From Rubrivivax sp. (GTDB lineage Bacteria > Pseudomonadota > Gammaproteobacteria > Burkholderiales > Burkholderiaceae_C): a DNA stretch of 64,000 bases. The DNA lies in the NCBI GenBank assembly GCA_016707445.1, contig JADJHR010000019.1, forward strand, positions 186,001 to 250,000, written 5' to 3'. The notes under the pieces are model-generated. The model worked only from the letters and a program-made list of their open reading frames with translations. It searched no databases and was not told the origin of the DNA. The position numbers and the translations under genes were made by a program. How positions within the stretch are numbered: position 1 is the stretch's first letter; every line of letters starts with the position of its first letter. Shown one piece after another: positions 1 through 8,930 of this stretch.

Positions 1-461
1 TGAACGCCGCCATCCAGGCGGCGTCGGCTGGTGAAGCCGGCCGCGGCTTCTCGGTGGTGGCCGAAGAAGTGCAGCGGCTGGCCGAACGCTCGGGCGACGC
101 GACGCGGCAGATCGCCGCCATCGTGCGCACCATTCAGACCGACACCCAGGATGCGGTGGCCGCCATGGAGCGCTCGACGCAGGGTGTGGTCGAAGGCGCC
201 CGGCTGTCCGACGCCGCCGGTTCGGCGCTGGCCGACATCGACCGTGTGACGCGGCAGCTGTCTGAACTGATCGGGCAGATTTCCGACCAGGCGTCGCGCG
301 AAGCCGAATCGGCCAACGTGGTGGCTGCCAACATCCAGCACATCTTCGCCGTGACCGAGCAAACCGGCGAGGGCACGCGCTCGACCGCGCAGATGGTGCG
401 GGAGCTGTCGCGCAGCGCCGAAGACCTGAAGGCCTCGGTGGCCCGATTCAAGGTCGCCTGA
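1..461 (+). CDS. pilJ: Methyl-accepting chemotaxis protein, C-terminal part (PilJ-like)
   Basis: The gene begins before the window; the reading frame starts at base 3 and gives the last 152 residues. What is visible is the end of the cytoplasmic signalling coiled coil, including the conserved stretch AGRGFSVVAEEVQRLAERS just after the receptor tip, then alternating charged heptads to the C-terminus FKVA. Such receptors control a CheA-type kinase through a CheW adaptor. No C-terminal NWETF-type adaptation pentapeptide is present. The assignment to PilJ, receptor of the type IV pilus chemosensory system, rests on the ChpA/PilL-type kinase 56 bp downstream; the ligand-binding half is outside the window, so a generic MCP cannot be excluded. 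Confidence 0.82.
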   Translation, partial: NAAIQAASAGEAGRGFSVVAEEVQRLAERSGDATRQIAAIVRTIQTDTQDAVAAMERSTQGVVEGARLSDAAGSALADIDRVTRQLSELIGQISDQASREAESANVVAANIQHIFAVTEQTGEGTRSTAQMVRELSRSAEDLKASVARFKVA

Positions 462-517
462 GCGGGCGCATCGGCGAACTCGCACCCCCACTCGTCATCC
501 CTTCCAGCAGGACCGCC

Positions 518-3025
518 GTGGCCGACACCCCCGAGACCAAGCCGACCGATGATGTGAGTGCGCTGGCCTGGGTGCACAACGAGTTGCGCCGCTCGCTCGA
601 GAACGCGCACAAGTCGCTGCGCCGCTACCTGAAGGAATCCGACAGCGCAGCGCGTTCCGACGTCGACACGCTTGACCCGGCGGCGCTGCGCAGCGCGCGC
701 ACGCAGTTGCACCAGGGTGTGGGCGCACTTGAGCTGGTGGGCCTGCCGGCTGCAGCCCGCGTGCTGCGCGCGTCCGAAGCCGCGGTGCAGCGCATGCTGG
801 CGCGGCCGGCCATGGTCAACGAAGCGTCGGTGCACACCATCGAGCGTGCGTCATTCGCGCTGCTCGACTACCTGAGCCGAATGCTGGCCGGCAAGCGTTT
901 GTCGCCGGTGGGATTGTTCCCGCAATACGCCGCGGTGCAGGCGTTGGCGGGCGCTGACCGCGTGCACCCAGCCGACCTGTGGGAAGCCGACTTTGCCTGG
1001 CACGAGATCCCGGCCGAGATCGGTGTCGCTGCGCGCAGCGCCGACGAAGCCGCGCGCAGCACGATGGAAGCCATCGTGCTGCGCCTGATGCGCCAGGCCG
1101 ATCCGCCGTCGTGGATGCGGCTGTCAACGCTGTGTGCTGAGTTGGCGGCTGGCGATCCTGGCCGCGGCACCACGTTGTGGCAGCTGGCGGCGGCTTTCGC
1201 CGAGGCCGAGGCGGCCGGGCTGCTGCCGCAGGGTGATCTGCACACCAAGCGCGTGGCCGCGCGCTTGCTGGCGCAGCTGCGACTGAGCGCGCGCCACCAG
1301 GACGAGCCCTCCGAGCGGCTGGCGCAGGACCTGCTGTTCTTCTGCGCCCACGCCGGTCGCGCCGACCAGCCCACGCCCCGCCTCGATGCGGTGCGCGCGG
1401 CCTGGCGACTCGAACCCGCTGCCGCGTTGGACTACGAAAGCGAGCGTCTGGGCCGCTTCGACCCGGCCTGGATCGCGCAGGCACGCAAGCGGGTGGTCGG
1501 GGCCAAGGACGTCTGGTCGGCAGTGGCCGGCGGCGAGTTGCACCGCATGCCGGGGCTGGGCGAGCAGATGGCGCTGCTGGCCGATTCGGTCGACCGATTG
1601 TTTCCGGCCGGCCCGACCCTGAGCAAGGCGCTGCAGGACACTGCGGCCCGGGTCATGGCAGAAGGGGTCAGCCCTGAGCCCACGCTGGCGATGGAAGTTG
1701 CAACCTCGGTGCTGTACCTCGACGCCACGCTCGAGGATGGTGAACTCGATCAGCCCGACCTCGAGGACCGCGTTCGCCGTCTGGCGCAGCGCATCGTCGA
1801 CGCGCGAGATGGTGCCGATCCGCTGCCGCTCGAGCCGTGGATGGAAGAGCTGTACCGCCGCGTGTCCGACCGCCAGACCATGGGCAGTGTGGTGCACGAA
1901 CTGCGTGCTTCGCTGTCCGAGGTCGAAAAGCAGATTGATCAGTATTTCCGCGACCCGTCGCAGCGCGAGTTGCTGATCCCGGTGCCCAACCAGCTGTCGG
2001 CCATGCGCGGCGTGCTGTCGGTGCTGGGCATGGACCAGGCCTCGCAGGCGGTGCTGTTCATGCGCGACGACGTCGACGCACTGGCGGCCACCGAGGTCGA
2101 TCCGCAGCAGGCCATCAAGGCCGGAACCTTCGACCGTCTGGCCGACAACCTGGGCGCGCTGAGTTTCCTCATCGACATGCTCAGCGTGCAGCCGCAGCTG
2201 GCCAAGTCGCTGTTCCGTTTCGACCCCGAGGAAGGCAGCCTGAGCGCCGTGATGGGCCAGAGCGAGCGGCCGTCGGCGTTCGGAGGCCTCGATGCGGTAT
2301 CGGCCGCCGGCAAGCCGCTGGCCGATCAGGCGCGCGCCCTGGCGGGCAGCTTCAGTCTTGAACCCGAGGCCGATCACGGCCCGGCGCTGGAAGCCTTGAG
2401 CCAGCGGGCGCTGGCTGCCGACCTGCCAGGTGTGGCGGGTGCCGTCAGCAGCGCGCAGCGCGCCTTGGCGGAGGCCACCGACGAGCAATCACGCCAGGCG
2501 GTTGGCGCCGAACTGGCGCACAGCATGGGCGAGTTGCTGCCTCCGACGCAGTCGCCGGTGGCGGGCCCGGCCGCGGCGCCCTTGCCGGCCACTGCGGTGG
2601 ACCTGGAAGACGACGCCGAGATGCGCGACATCTTCCTCGAAGAGGCGCGCGAGGTCATCGATGCGGCGCGTGTGTCGCTGCAACAGCTGGCCGGTGACCC
2701 GGTCGACGTGGGCGAGCTGACCACGGTGCGCCGCGCTTCCACACGCTCAAGGGCAGCTCGCGCATGGTCGGCCTGCGCGCCTACGGTGACGCGGCCTGGG
2801 CCTGCGAGCAGCTCTACAACGTCCGCCTGGCGCAGTCGCCGCGCATGGACGCCGATCTGGCGGCGTTCTCGAACGATGCGCTGGACCACCTGGCGGCCTG
2901 GACCGACGGCATCGCCGCGGGACAGGCTGGCGCCCATCACAGCGCGCCGATCATCAGCGCTGCCGACAGGCTGCGACTGCAGGGCCGACGCGTCGCCATC
3001 GACGCAGCGGAATCGACCGAGCTGA
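518..3025 (+). CDS. chpA: ChpA/PilL-type hybrid histidine kinase, N-terminal part (frameshifted gene)
   Basis: First part of a giant CheA-like kinase of the type IV pilus (Chp) chemosensory pathway. The start is GTG at 518. The authentic frame covers about 739 codons up to base 2736 and consists of helical Hpt-like modules typical of the PilL/ChpA N-terminus, ending in DIFLEEAREVIDAARVSLQQL, the first helix of an Hpt domain. After 2736 the frame runs into unrelated Arg/Ser-rich sequence to the stop at 3025, while the next frame picks up exactly at FHTLKGSS, the phosphorylatable-His motif. Restoring one C gives a continuous protein of about 2075 residues to base 6744, the usual size range of this family. 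Read as two pieces, the N-terminal part would have no catalytic domain. Confidence 0.8.
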   Translation: MADTPETKPTDDVSALAWVHNELRRSLENAHKSLRRYLKESDSAARSDVDTLDPAALRSARTQLHQGVGALELVGLPAAARVLRASEAAVQRMLARPAMVNEASVHTIERASFALLDYLSRMLAGKRLSPVGLFPQYAAVQALAGADRVHPADLWEADFAWHEIPAEIGVAARSADEAARSTMEAIVLRLMRQADPPSWMRLSTLCAELAAGDPGRGTTLWQLAAAFAEAEAAGLLPQGDLHTKRVAARLLAQLRLSARHQDEPSERLAQDLLFFCAHAGRADQPTPRLDAVRAAWRLEPAAALDYESERLGRFDPAWIAQARKRVVGAKDVWSAVAGGELHRMPGLGEQMALLADSVDRLFPAGPTLSKALQDTAARVMAEGVSPEPTLAMEVATSVLYLDATLEDGELDQPDLEDRVRRLAQRIVDARDGADPLPLEPWMEELYRRVSDRQTMGSVVHELRASLSEVEKQIDQYFRDPSQRELLIPVPNQLSAMRGVLSVLGMDQASQAVLFMRDDVDALAATEVDPQQAIKAGTFDRLADNLGALSFLIDMLSVQPQLAKSLFRFDPEEGSLSAVMGQSERPSAFGGLDAVSAAGKPLADQARALAGSFSLEPEADHGPALEALSQRALAADLPGVAGAVSSAQRALAEATDEQSRQAVGAELAHSMGELLPPTQSPVAGPAAAPLPATAVDLEDDAEMRDIFLEEAREVIDAARVSLQQLAGDPVDVGELTTVRRASTRSRAARAWSACAPTVTRPGPASSSTTSAWRSRRAWTPIWRRSRTMRWTTWRPGPTASPRDRLAPITARRSSALPTGCDCRADASPSTQRNRPS
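2731..2740 (+). other. Single-base deletion splitting chpA
   Basis: The sequence reads cgcgcttccacacg, where the protein family needs codons for R-A-F-H-T-L-K-G. One C is missing from the run at 2736-2737 (gcttcc instead of gccttcc). Upstream of the point frame 1 is conserved; downstream frame 2 is conserved from ttc at 2737, and the Hpt phospho-acceptor His codon is 2740-2742. It is either a real mutation or a base-calling or assembly error. Confidence 0.85.
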
Positions 3026-6000
3026 CGCAGCGTCTGGACGCCGCTGCGGCGCCGATGCTGCCGCTGATCGAGCCCCTGCCTGCCGTGCCCGACGCGGCGC
3101 CCGATTTCGATCTGGACGATCTGCCCGAACTGCAGCTCAGCTCCGTGCTGACCGATCGAGTGCCCGACCTGCCGCTGGCAGCCGATCTCGAACTGACTGC
3201 CGCGCCGCTCGCCGAGCCCGAAGCAGCGGCGCCGGAGGCGCCGGCGTTCGAACTTGATCTTGGGGGCGACGACGAATCCGGGATCCAGGGCTTCGAGCTG
3301 CCGGCGTCCGTGCCGGCACCAGCCACCGAAGCGCTATCGCCGCTGCCGACAGCGGATCTGCCGGTCCTGCCCGAACTGCCCGAACTGGGTGACGTGGTCG
3401 AAATCGACTTTGCCGACTTCGACCATGTCGAAGCCACGCTGCCGACGGCCGACCTGCCCTTGCCGGAGGTGGCACCGATCCTCGATGAAGGCCTTGGTAT
3501 CGGCGAGATGACCTTGCCGCTGGACCTGCTGCGCACTGACGTGGCACCAGCCATGGCCGACATCGACCTGACGGACGCCGTTGATCTCAGCCTGGACCTG
3601 AACGATTTCGACGCCGCGCCTGCAGCCTTGCCGGACGTGTCGGCGCCGGCCGTCCCGCAGCCGGCAGCCGAAGAACCCGTTGATGTCGAAGCCGAAACCG
3701 AAACCGATGACGAGCAGGTCAAGGTCATCGGGCCGCTGCGCATCCCGATCCCGCTGTTCAACATCTACCTCAACGAGGCCGACGAACTGTCGCGCCGGCT
3801 GTCGACCGAACTCGCCGAATGGGGCATCGAGCACGAGCGCCGGCCGGTGTCCGAGACCTCGGTGGCGCTGGCCCACTCCCTGGCCGGAAGTTCGGCCACG
3901 GTGGGCTACGCGGACTTGTCCAGCCTGGCACGCGCGCTCGAACACGTGCTGATTCGATCGACCGCCGTCGGTCGCGGCACGGCGGGTGAGTCGATGCTGT
4001 TCAACGAGGCTGCCGACGAGATCCGGCGCCTGCTGCACCAGTTCGCGGCCGGTTTCCTGCGGCCCATGACCGCCGGCCTGATCGATCGCCTGGCTGAATG
4101 CGAGCGCGCCCTGACGCTGCGCGCTGCCGAGGCGGGTGACGCCACCGATGAATGGCCCGCAGGCCTTGAAGACGTGCTCGAAGCAGCCGCGGGCGGCACT
4201 CCGCTGGCGCCTGCGATGCAGGGTCTGGCGGCCAGCTTCGGCGCGCTCGAGGCGTTGCCCGACACCCCCCCTGTGGTGCACGCGGCACGCGCCGACGCCT
4301 TCGACGACGATGACGACATCGAGGCGATCGACGTCATCGACACCGAGCTGTTCCCGATCTTCGAGGAAGAGGCCGAGGAACTGCTGCCGCAACTGCGTGC
4401 GCGGCTGCGCGACTGGATGCTGCATCCGTCGGACGACGATGCACCTTCGGCCTGCATGCGCACCTTGCACACCTTCAAGGGCGGTGCCCGCCTGGCCGGT
4501 GCGATGCGCCTGGGTGAGATGGCCCATCGGCTGGAAACGGCGATCGAACACCTGGCGACCAGCCCGGAGATCCATGCGGCCCAGGTCGAGCCGTTGCTCG
4601 GTCGTGCCGATGCCATGGTGACGGCTTACGAGGCATTGCGTCGACCCTTGCCGGCGTCGTCGGTGTCGTCGATGCCGCCGGTTGCCGCCGCCCCGGAAGC
4701 CTTGCCTGCGCAGGCGGTTGCGGTCGAATTGCCGCTGGGTTGGGACCAGCTCTCGAACGACGCCGAGGCGACAGGCCTAACGCCCGAGGTGGCTGTCGGT
4801 GGTGACGAGCCGAAGGTGCGGGTTGCCGTGCCGGCGGTGGACTGGTCGCTTTTCAACGACCGACGGCAGGCGCAGGCGGTGGCCGCTGAGCGCAGCACCG
4901 GCGGTGCGGCCGCGGTGCGGGTGCGCGCCGGCCTGCTCGACCGACTGGTCAACCACGCCGGCGAGGTCAGCATCACGCGTGCACGCATCGACGCCGACGT
5001 GCGCCAGTTGCAGGGCGCAGTGAACGACCTGACCGACAACCTCGACCGCCTGCGCAGCCAGCTGCGCGACATCGAGCTGCAGGCCGAAGGCCAGATCACC
5101 TCGCGCATCGAGGCCGCCAAAGCGGCCTCACAGGCCTTCGATCCGCTGGAGATGGACCGTTTTACGCGCTTCCAGGAGTTGACGCGCATGATGGCCGAGT
5201 CGGTCAACGACGTGGCCACGGTGCAACGAAGCGTGCAGCGCACCCTGCAGTCCACCGAAGACGAACTGGCCGCCCAGGCCCGTTTGACGCGAGAGCTGCA
5301 GGACGACCTGCTGCGCACGCGCATGGTCGAGTTCGAGAGCTTGGCCGACCGCCTTTACCGGGTGGTGCGACAGGCGGCCAAAGACAGCGGCAAGCAGGTT
5401 CGCCTGGACATCGTGGGCGGCTCGATCGAAGTCGATCGCGGCGTGCTCGAGCGCATGGTCGGCCCCTTCGAGCACCTGCTGCGCAACAGTGTGGCGCACG
5501 GTGTCGAGTCACCACCGCAGCGCCTGGCCGCAGGCAAGGACGCGACCGGTGAGATCCAGGTCACCGTGACGCAGGAAGGCAACGAGATCGGCGTCGACTG
5601 CCGCGACGACGGCTCGGGGCTCGACCTCGAGCGCATCCGCCAGCGCGCCATCGAGCGCGGCCTTCTGCAAGCCGACCATCAAGCCAGCGACGGCGAACTG
5701 GCCAACCTCATCTTTCGCCCCGGGTTCAGCACGGCCGACGAGGTGACCGAGCTGGCGGGCCGCGGTGTCGGCCTCGACGTGGTGCGCGCCGAGGTCAACG
5801 CGATGGGCGGGCGCATCGAGACCGCCAGCTCTCCCGGCCAGGGCACCAGCTTCAAGCTGGTGCTGCCTCTGACGACGGCGGTGACGCAGGTGGTGTTGCT
5901 GCGTTGTGGTGCACTGCAGGTGGCGGTGCCATCGACCCTGGTCGAAGTCGTGCGCCGGGTGCCCACCGATCAGGTCGAACGTGCCTATGACAGTGCCAGC

Positions 6001-6744
6001 CTGCAGGTCGGCGACCAGGTGTTGCCGTTCTACTGGTTGGGTGGCTTGCTGCAGCACAGCGCGCGCGGGCCGACCGTGGGTCGCTCACAGGCGGTGATCG
6101 TGATCCGCAGCGCGGCACAGCGCGTGGCGCTGCATGTCGACGAGGTGATCGGCAACCAGGAAGTGGTGGTCAAGCATGTGGGGCCGCAGCTGGCCCGCCT
6201 ACCCGGGCTGGCCGGCGTCACGCTGCTGCCCTCGGGTGCCGTGGCCCTGATCTACAACCCGGTGGCGCTGGCCGCCCTGTTCGGTGAAGCTGCCCAGCAG
6301 CGCGCCATCGGCGCCGCCGCGCAGGCGTCGGCGCTGGGCCCGCAGGCACCGGCAGCCGAGGTCGTGCAGGCACCCCTGGTGCTGGTCGTCGACGACTCGT
6401 TGACGGTGCGCCGCGTCACCCAGCGGCTGCTCAGCCGCGAGGGCTATCGCGTGGTGCTGGCCAAGGACGGCATGGACGCGATGGAAAAGCTGGCCGTGGA
6501 GCGCCCCGCGGTGATGCTGTCCGACATCGAGATGCCGCGCATGGACGGCTTCGATCTCGTGCGCAACGTTCGCGCCGACCCGCGGCTGGCCGGCCTGCCG
6601 GTGGTCATGATCACCTCGCGCATCGCCCAGAAGCACCGCGACTACGCCGCCGTGCTCGGGGTCGATCATTACCTGGGCAAGCCCTACTCCGAAGAGGAAT
6701 TGCTCCGCCTGGTGGCGCGCTACACAGCCGCCGTAGCCGTCTGA
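2764..6744 (+). CDS. chpA: ChpA/PilL-type hybrid histidine kinase, C-terminal catalytic part
   Basis: Continuation of the same protein; 2764 is only the first ATG in this frame, the true frame is open from 2737. Domain order by residue from that Met: remainder of an Hpt domain (1-80); an acidic Leu/Asp/Pro/Ala-rich linker (about 100-325); a second Hpt-like domain with His371 in LAHSLAGSS; a third with His569 in RTLHTFKGGARLAG; P3 dimerisation helices (about 715-890); a CheA-type ATPase with HLLRNSVAHGVE (N box), DDGSGLD and RGVGLDVVRAEV; a CheW-like domain (about 1065-1195); and a receiver domain (1200-1320) with DD, phospho-acceptor Asp1254 in SDIEMPRMDG, and Lys in YLGKPY. It would relay PilJ signals to PilG/PilH-like regulators controlling pilus motors or cAMP. 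Confidence 0.88.
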   Translation: MVGLRAYGDAAWACEQLYNVRLAQSPRMDADLAAFSNDALDHLAAWTDGIAAGQAGAHHSAPIISAADRLRLQGRRVAIDAAESTELTQRLDAAAAPMLPLIEPLPAVPDAAPDFDLDDLPELQLSSVLTDRVPDLPLAADLELTAAPLAEPEAAAPEAPAFELDLGGDDESGIQGFELPASVPAPATEALSPLPTADLPVLPELPELGDVVEIDFADFDHVEATLPTADLPLPEVAPILDEGLGIGEMTLPLDLLRTDVAPAMADIDLTDAVDLSLDLNDFDAAPAALPDVSAPAVPQPAAEEPVDVEAETETDDEQVKVIGPLRIPIPLFNIYLNEADELSRRLSTELAEWGIEHERRPVSETSVALAHSLAGSSATVGYADLSSLARALEHVLIRSTAVGRGTAGESMLFNEAADEIRRLLHQFAAGFLRPMTAGLIDRLAECERALTLRAAEAGDATDEWPAGLEDVLEAAAGGTPLAPAMQGLAASFGALEALPDTPPVVHAARADAFDDDDDIEAIDVIDTELFPIFEEEAEELLPQLRARLRDWMLHPSDDDAPSACMRTLHTFKGGARLAGAMRLGEMAHRLETAIEHLATSPEIHAAQVEPLLGRADAMVTAYEALRRPLPASSVSSMPPVAAAPEALPAQAVAVELPLGWDQLSNDAEATGLTPEVAVGGDEPKVRVAVPAVDWSLFNDRRQAQAVAAERSTGGAAAVRVRAGLLDRLVNHAGEVSITRARIDADVRQLQGAVNDLTDNLDRLRSQLRDIELQAEGQITSRIEAAKAASQAFDPLEMDRFTRFQELTRMMAESVNDVATVQRSVQRTLQSTEDELAAQARLTRELQDDLLRTRMVEFESLADRLYRVVRQAAKDSGKQVRLDIVGGSIEVDRGVLERMVGPFEHLLRNSVAHGVESPPQRLAAGKDATGEIQVTVTQEGNEIGVDCRDDGSGLDLERIRQRAIERGLLQADHQASDGELANLIFRPGFSTADEVTELAGRGVGLDVVRAEVNAMGGRIETASSPGQGTSFKLVLPLTTAVTQVVLLRCGALQVAVPSTLVEVVRRVPTDQVERAYDSASLQVGDQVLPFYWLGGLLQHSARGPTVGRSQAVIVIRSAAQRVALHVDEVIGNQEVVVKHVGPQLARLPGLAGVTLLPSGAVALIYNPVALAALFGEAAQQRAIGAAAQASALGPQAPAAEVVQAPLVLVVDDSLTVRRVTQRLLSREGYRVVLAKDGMDAMEKLAVERPAVMLSDIEMPRMDGFDLVRNVRADPRLAGLPVVMITSRIAQKHRDYAAVLGVDHYLGKPYSEEELLRLVARYTAAVAV

Positions 6745-6750
6745 TCGTCC

Positions 6751-6773
6751 CGGGCACTCAGGCTGAGCGCCCG
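6751..6773. terminator. Hairpin between convergent chpA and phrB
   Basis: Arms cgggcactca and tgagcgcccg flank a ggc loop: a 10-bp stem with one A-C mismatch. It starts 6 bp after the chpA stop and covers the last codons of the photolyase gene on the other strand, so it could serve both. There is no T-tract, so intrinsic termination is not assured. Confidence 0.45.
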
Positions 6774-8263
6774 CTCCCCCGGTTGGCAGCCGCACCGGCC
6801 TTGACGACCGCATAGCGCTCCAGCGTGCGCATGCGCGCGATCTCGTGCCGGACAAGGGGCTCAGGATAGTCACGGCCCAGCACGATGTCGGCCGCCGCCA
6901 GGTCTACTGGCCGCGCCGTCCAGGGCGCATGCACCAGTTTGTCGGGCAGGCGTTGCAACGCCGGCAGGTAGCGCCGGATGAAGCGCCCCTGAGGATCGAA
7001 CTTCTCGCTTTGTGACACCGGGTTGAAGATGCGGAAATACGGTTGTGCGTCGCAACCGCTGGACGCTGCCCATTGCCAGCCACCGTTGTTGGCGGCCAGA
7101 TCGAAGTCGTTGAGCCTGGCGGCGAAGTAGGCCTCGCCACGCCGCCAATCGAGCCCCAGGTCCTTGGTCAGGAAACTGGCCACCACCATGCGCAGCCGGT
7201 TGTGCATGTAGCCGGTCTCGTTGATCTGGTGCATCGCCGCGTCGACCAGCGGATAGCCTGTACGCCCCTCGCACCAGGCCGCGAACCATTCGTCTGCCTG
7301 TTTGCCGTGCTCCCAGTGGATGCGGTCGTACTCGGACTTGAAGGCATGGCCGACCACGTGCGGGTGGTGGTGCATGATCTGGTGGTAGAAATCGCGCCAG
7401 ATCAGCTCCGACAGCCACACTTCGGCACCGCGCGAGCCCGCCTGCTGGCGCTGATGCGCGTCGCGCGCCAGCTGGCGGATCGACACGGTGCCGAAACGCA
7501 GGTGCGTGCTCAGGTAGCTCGGGCCCTTGACCGCCGGAAAATCCCGGCTGTCGGCATAGCGGTCGATGCGCTCGAGAAAATCGTCCAGCAGTTCTTGCGC
7601 GCCGGCCGGTCCACTGGGCAGGCGCAACTGGTGCAGGTTGCTGGGCTCGAAACCGATGTCGGCCAGGGCCGGCACGCCGGCCATGTCTGCCGGGCGAGGC
7701 GCCAGGACGCCCGCATGCCGGGCCACCGGGAAGGCACCGAGGAAGAACGCATCGACCTTCTTCAGCCAGGCGTTCTTGTACGGCGTGAACACCGAATAGC
7801 TGCCACCACCGAGCGTCAGCAGTTCACTGCGCTCGAAGATCACATGGTCCTTGGCCGTGTGCAGCGCCACGCCTCGGTCAGCCAGCAGGCCACGCACCTG
7901 GGCGTCGCGCGCCAGCGCAACCGGGTCGTCGTCATGGCTGGCAAACACAGCGTCCACTTGCAGGGACTGGGCCAGCGCGGCCACCTGCTCGGGCGCCTGT
8001 CCCTGGCACACCAGCAAGCCGCAGCCTTCGACACCATGCGAGGCCCCCAGCGCACGCAACTCGGCATCCACGCCGACCAGGCTGTCGCGGATGAACTCGA
8101 CCCGACGATCGATCCGAGGCAGTGGGTCCAGGATCTTGCGATCGAAAACGAACACGCACCACACCTGGCGCGCTGCACGCAGCGCGTGGTAAAGCGCTGC
8201 ATGGTCGTCGACGCGCAGGTCGCGGCGCAGCCAGACCAGCGCGCGGTCGAGGCTCTTGTTCAC
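6758..8263 (-). CDS. phrB: Deoxyribodipyrimidine photolyase (class I CPD photolyase)
   Basis: Light-dependent flavoenzyme that splits cyclobutane pyrimidine dimers. The N-terminal antenna domain begins SLDRALVWLRRDLRVDDH, the hallmark of the alpha/beta domain. The C-terminal FAD domain carries WLSELIWRDFYHQI, the NNGGWQWAASSGCDAQPYFR motif and FNPVSQSEKFDP. With the GTG start at 8263 the protein has 501 residues, normal for the family; a GTG at 8290 would add nine residues and neither has a clear Shine-Dalgarno. It is convergent with chpA and divergent from yqgE. A DASH-type cryptochrome is less likely because the NNGG(W)QW and PYFRIFNP motifs are of the E. coli PhrB kind. Confidence 0.93.
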   Translation of the reverse strand: MNKSLDRALVWLRRDLRVDDHAALYHALRAARQVWCVFVFDRKILDPLPRIDRRVEFIRDSLVGVDAELRALGASHGVEGCGLLVCQGQAPEQVAALAQSLQVDAVFASHDDDPVALARDAQVRGLLADRGVALHTAKDHVIFERSELLTLGGGSYSVFTPYKNAWLKKVDAFFLGAFPVARHAGVLAPRPADMAGVPALADIGFEPSNLHQLRLPSGPAGAQELLDDFLERIDRYADSRDFPAVKGPSYLSTHLRFGTVSIRQLARDAHQRQQAGSRGAEVWLSELIWRDFYHQIMHHHPHVVGHAFKSEYDRIHWEHGKQADEWFAAWCEGRTGYPLVDAAMHQINETGYMHNRLRMVVASFLTKDLGLDWRRGEAYFAARLNDFDLAANNGGWQWAASSGCDAQPYFRIFNPVSQSEKFDPQGRFIRRYLPALQRLPDKLVHAPWTARPVDLAAADIVLGRDYPEPLVRHEIARMRTLERYAVVKAGAAANRGSGRSA

Positions 8264-8336
8264 GGCGGCCAGTGTGCCCCAGTCGGGCACGCCCGAATCG
8301 CCATGCCCTCAAGTCCACGCCCTGACGCGGGCGGTC

Positions 8337-8349
8337 TAAAATCGAAGGA
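8337..8349 (+). promoter_or_regulatory. Putative -10 box giving a leaderless yqgE transcript
   Basis: TAAAAT at 8337-8342 ends 6 nt before the ATG at 8349. Transcription would start at or next to the A of the start codon. A gaagg directly abuts the ATG and is too close to act as a Shine-Dalgarno. No good -35 box is seen. Confidence 0.4.
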
Positions 8350-8930
8350 TGGCCCCCGGCTCCCGCATCGACCTGACCAACCAGTTCCTGATCGCCATGC
8401 CCGGCATGGCCGACGACACCTTTGCCGGGTCGGTGATCTATCTGTGCGAGCACAGCGAACGTGGGGCCCTCGGCCTGGTGATCAACAAGCCGATCGACAT
8501 CAAGCTGAAGAACCTGTTCGAGAAGGTCGAACTGCCACTGGACCGCAGCGACTTTGCCGAGCAGCCGGTGTTCTTCGGTGGCCCGGTGCAGACCGAACGC
8601 GGCTTCGTGCTGCACGAGCGGCAGGCCGAGGGCGACAGCCCCTACACGTCGACCATGTCGGTGCCCGGTGGGCTGGAGATGACCACCAGCAAGGACGTGC
8701 TCGAAGCCATGTCCAACGGCGCCGGCCCGCGCCGTGTGCTGATCACGCTGGGCTGCAGCGGCTGGTCGGCGGGTCAGTTGGAAGACGAGATCGGCCGCAA
8801 TGGCTGGCTCACCGTCGACGCCGACCCGGCGGTGATCTTCGACACCCCGATCGAGAAGCGCTACGAGCGCGCGGTCTCGCTGCTGGGCTTCGATCCGCGC
8901 ATGCTTTCGCAAGAGGCGGGCCATGCCTGA
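8349..8930 (+). CDS. yqgE: YqgE/AlgH family protein
   Basis: 193 residues, full length for the family (about 185-195). Conserved landmarks are the N-terminal LTNQFLIAMPGMADDTFAGSV and GALGLVINKP, then FFGGPVQTERGFVLH and the C-terminal GCSGWSAGQLEDEI. The biochemical role is not established; the Pseudomonas homologue AlgH was linked to alginate regulation, but here the gene is followed, with an 8-bp overlap, by ruvX, the usual proteobacterial arrangement, and then by pyrimidine genes. It is the first gene of a plus-strand operon in which most genes overlap. Confidence 0.92.
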   Translation: MAPGSRIDLTNQFLIAMPGMADDTFAGSVIYLCEHSERGALGLVINKPIDIKLKNLFEKVELPLDRSDFAEQPVFFGGPVQTERGFVLHERQAEGDSPYTSTMSVPGGLEMTTSKDVLEAMSNGAGPRRVLITLGCSGWSAGQLEDEIGRNGWLTVDADPAVIFDTPIEKRYERAVSLLGFDPRMLSQEAGHA

